A stretch of DNA of 6,002 nucleotides from CAYYJV01 sp964486395 (GTDB lineage: Bacteria; Patescibacteriota; Minisyncoccia; Minisyncoccales; MHMH01): positions 1-6,002 of the forward strand of contig CAZALP010000024.1 in assembly GCA_964486395.1 (NCBI GenBank), read 5' to 3'. Numbering within the stretch: the first letter of the stretch is position 1; the number at the start of each line of letters is the position of its first letter. Below the pieces are notes generated by a model, which was given only the letters and a program-made list of their open reading frames with translations, was not told the DNA's origin and searched no databases. This document shows positions 5,601 to 6,002 of the stretch, piece by piece. Made by a program: the position numbers and the translations under genes.

Positions 5601-6002
5601 ATCCACTCTTTCCAAAACATCATCTAAATCGTCCTGAATTTCTTCCAATGATGGCGGTTCAACCGCCATTACTTCTGCCGGCGCCTCAGATTCTGGTTCA
5701 GGTTCTGGAGCTAAAATTTCTGGTTCAATCTCTACTGGTTCTTCTGCCTCTTCCGAGGATTTCACCACTGGACCCGCTTTAAAGGGATTGATATCAGATA
5801 CTAATGAGGCAACCTTATTTTTTATTTCATTCAACTTCTGGACAAATTTATCCAATAACGACGGTTCTTCTTCCTTTCTTTTTTTAGCCAGCGCCTGCTG
5901 TTCCAGCGCCACGAGTAAATTACTTCTCATTTCCTCGGCTAACTGTTTTTTGTATTCTTCTTTTATCCCCCTCGGCCCCACATACGGCCCCCACTTCTCC
6001 CA
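2655..6002 (-). CDS. Giant surface protein: acidic region, lamin-tail, ComEA-like HhH, lamin-tail, parallel beta-helix (5' end outside window)
   Basis: The frame is open from the right edge to TAA at 2655-2657, about 1,115 codons counting the N gap. A GTG at 5981 is a possible start, but open codons (WEKWGPYV) precede it and no signal peptide follows it, so the true N-terminus probably lies outside; numbering here takes GTG as 1. Residues 1-65 are charged and helical; 73-205 are Glu/Pro-rich and very acidic. LTD 1 is at 219-345 (LINEVAWMGT, NDEWIELKN, LEGWRL, YFLLERTDD). A ComEA-like helix-hairpin-helix lies at 389-448 (ININIASQEELEKI, HIGLSRAQQIIELR, ISGIGESRLADIK), bracketed by Cys386 and Cys449. 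An acidic linker (454-467) leads to LTD 2 at 476-608 with the same motifs. From about 660 to the end there is a right-handed parallel beta-helix with two related modules (about 685-725 and 925-965, PGVVIKF / KGVMVNF then EIIFTSS / PIIFSS) and many N-S-x-F-x-x-N rungs. A surface role in DNA or polymer binding is inferred. No C-terminal sorting motif is visible. Confidence 0.85.
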   Translation of the reverse strand, partial: WEKWGPYVGPRGIKEEYKKQLAEEMRSNLLVALEQQALAKKRKEEEPSLLDKFVQKLNEIKNKVASLVSDINPFKAGPVVKSSEEAEEPVEIEPEILAPEPEPESEAPAEVMAVEPPSLEEIQDDLDDVLERVDIISEEVAPAPEPQPTPVPESEVTEIEEEIEEITEEMQETEDIEEPAEPEEIEAAEETKNTEGIEEDPEIIAVQPRLIEEERFCKYKGTAPRRFRVLINEVAWMGTENSSNDEWIELKNIWGIPVNLEGWRLQDKDRQIEIIFEENDVIPAGGYFLLERTDDDSIPDAPADKIYTGVINNTNENLYLFDADCGLEDKVSAFPDWPAGDNSGKKPMERFDIWNWYTSSVESGTPGEENTPPPAVLVYPSVPAPEEQEKVGCSPNSININIASQEELEKIIHIGLSRAQQIIELRQEKLFSSIDDLVRISGIGESRLADIKAQGCAYVEEINEEEEEEEEGEDTKPVALYLSVVINEIAWMGTNVSHSVDEWIELYNNTTSTVDLTGWKLVSADGGPDITFATSSIAAGEYFLIERTDDNAVSDTPADLISSFGNGLSNVGEDIELITPQGKVIDSVMASSTGWFAGVAATSGPSYISMERIDSLLPGSDPGNWASNNRITKNGLDAGGNPINGTPKAENSVSKDFTYLPNGLTTTEDLTLTYLGSPYLVEKSIAVSGAKLTVEPGVVIKFKPTFSLNFMKITQGSLAAVGAADKEIIFTSSSTEPQAGDWGGFYLEKSTALLKHAQIQYAGKIYNFDGPPYTYGAIKIDGGRLTMKNSFIEKSQTFGIRLQNSTSSQIINSEFKENPGWVNINREAAIYITNSNPIIKNSIFEDNKIAILVESGKPTIQNNAFIGNNTAIWISELLDTISGNTATNTARGIHFAYPNSSQAEISGENIIWPKTNLPYTVKNVILNPNTSLNIEKGVMVNFVGGYFQKKFIVKGKLLANGTPGQPIIFSSMDYILFTASSTGSVLDNVVIKNGGYYGGSPPQEKGTVIVENVTDFTVKNSLFDSNIVAGLELVNSTTTIEKTTFKNHDTYYKPYRPSRAIYVRSDXXXXXXXXXXXXXXXXXXXXXXXXXXXXXXXXXXFENNLVDIDPERCNP
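2703..2802. other. Assembly gap of exactly 100 N inside the giant surface-protein gene
   Basis: A run of exactly 100 N is commonly a placeholder for a gap of unknown length. It interrupts the beta-helix part of the giant gene. The reading frame on its far side (FENNLVDIDPERCNP then TAA) looks like the end of a beta-helix rung and is in frame at the stated gap length, but true gap size and sequence are unknown. Confidence 0.95.
4132..4154. repeat. Dispersed palindromic element, copy 2 (inside the giant gene)
   Basis: Perfect 11-bp arms (TTGCCGGGGTC at 4132-4142 and GACCCCGGCAA at 4144-4154) around G4143. The inner 21 bp equals copy 1 (1440-1460) in the opposite orientation. Here it is translated as part of LLPGSDPGN (residues 609-617), right after the second lamin-tail domain, and keeps the frame open. 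Confidence 0.75.
5373..5395. repeat. Near-perfect 11-bp-arm palindrome in the acidic region of the giant gene
   Basis: Arms 5373-5383 and 5385-5395 pair at 10 of 11 positions around G5384 (mismatch 5380/5388). The core GCGGTT-G-AACTGC resembles that of the palindrome at 5651-5669. It encodes the hydrophobic peptide IIAVQP inside a Glu-rich stretch. Confidence 0.45.
5651..5669. repeat. Perfect 9-bp-arm palindrome in the acidic region of the giant gene
   Basis: Arms ATGGCGGTT (5651-5659) and AACCGCCAT (5661-5669) are perfectly complementary around C5660. Its core GCGGTT-C-AACCGC is shared, apart from the centre and one wobble base, with 5378-5390. It encodes MAVEPP in a Glu/Pro-rich stretch, parallel to AVQP at the other copy. 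Confidence 0.45.

Noticed and set aside
5382..5637. Plus-strand open frames rich in Phe/Tyr/Leu or Ser opposite the acidic region
   Set aside because: They are antisense shadows of Glu codons (GAA/GAG read as TTC/CTC) and have no start signals or recognisable domain.
1..6002. CRISPR array, tRNA, rRNA, insertion sequence or toxin-antitoxin system
   Set aside because: No regularly spaced direct repeats, cloverleaf or T-loop motif, transposase motif or terminal inverted repeats were seen; the small genes are a sigma factor and a winged-helix protein, not a toxin pair.

Overview
The window is about 6 kb of an assembled scaffold, with a run of exactly 100 N at 2703-2802. Every gene I can support lies on the minus strand. 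The gene repertoire points to a Patescibacteria/CPR genome, probably Parcubacteria-like: a lamin-tail and parallel beta-helix giant surface protein, a small ECF sigma factor paired with a DUF5667 membrane protein, a signal-peptide plus peptidoglycan-binding-domain protein, and no obvious Shine-Dalgarno sequences. This is an inference from gene families, because no rRNA or ribosomal protein is present. The four visible stop codons are all TAA and no in-frame TGA is needed, so nothing suggests UGA recoding.

Layout in transcription order, right to left. (1) 6002-2655: a very large surface protein, open at the window edge and interrupted by the N gap. It has a charged N-terminus, a long Glu/Pro-rich acidic segment, a first lamin-tail domain, a ComEA-like helix-hairpin-helix, a second lamin-tail domain and a long parallel beta-helix. 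(2) 2611-2027: a 194-aa protein with a helical N-terminus and a C-terminal winged helix, preceded by a good sigma70-type promoter carrying a palindromic box. (3) 1984-1466: an ECF sigma factor. (4) 1380-643: a single-pass DUF5667 protein, the probable sigma partner. (5) 503-1: the N-terminal part of an exported peptidoglycan-binding-domain protein, preceded by an intergenic sequence with two nested long complementary arms (a possible structured RNA).

A working model (inference): a small regulatory cassette (winged helix, ECF sigma, membrane anti-sigma candidate) sits between two cell-surface genes and may control surface or envelope functions. The box AATGT-S-ACATT (S = C or G) occurs inside the promoter of the winged-helix gene and as a phased triplet at the start of the sigma gene, which suggests auto-regulation. 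The sigma to DUF5667 interval holds an ECF-style promoter (TGTAAC, 16 nt, CGTC).

The second unusual layer is a set of short perfect or near-perfect palindromes placed inside reading frames without breaking them. One 21-bp palindrome occurs twice, once between genes and once inside the giant gene. Others lie in the winged-helix gene and in the acidic region of the giant gene. They resemble in concept the in-frame palindromic elements of Rickettsia.
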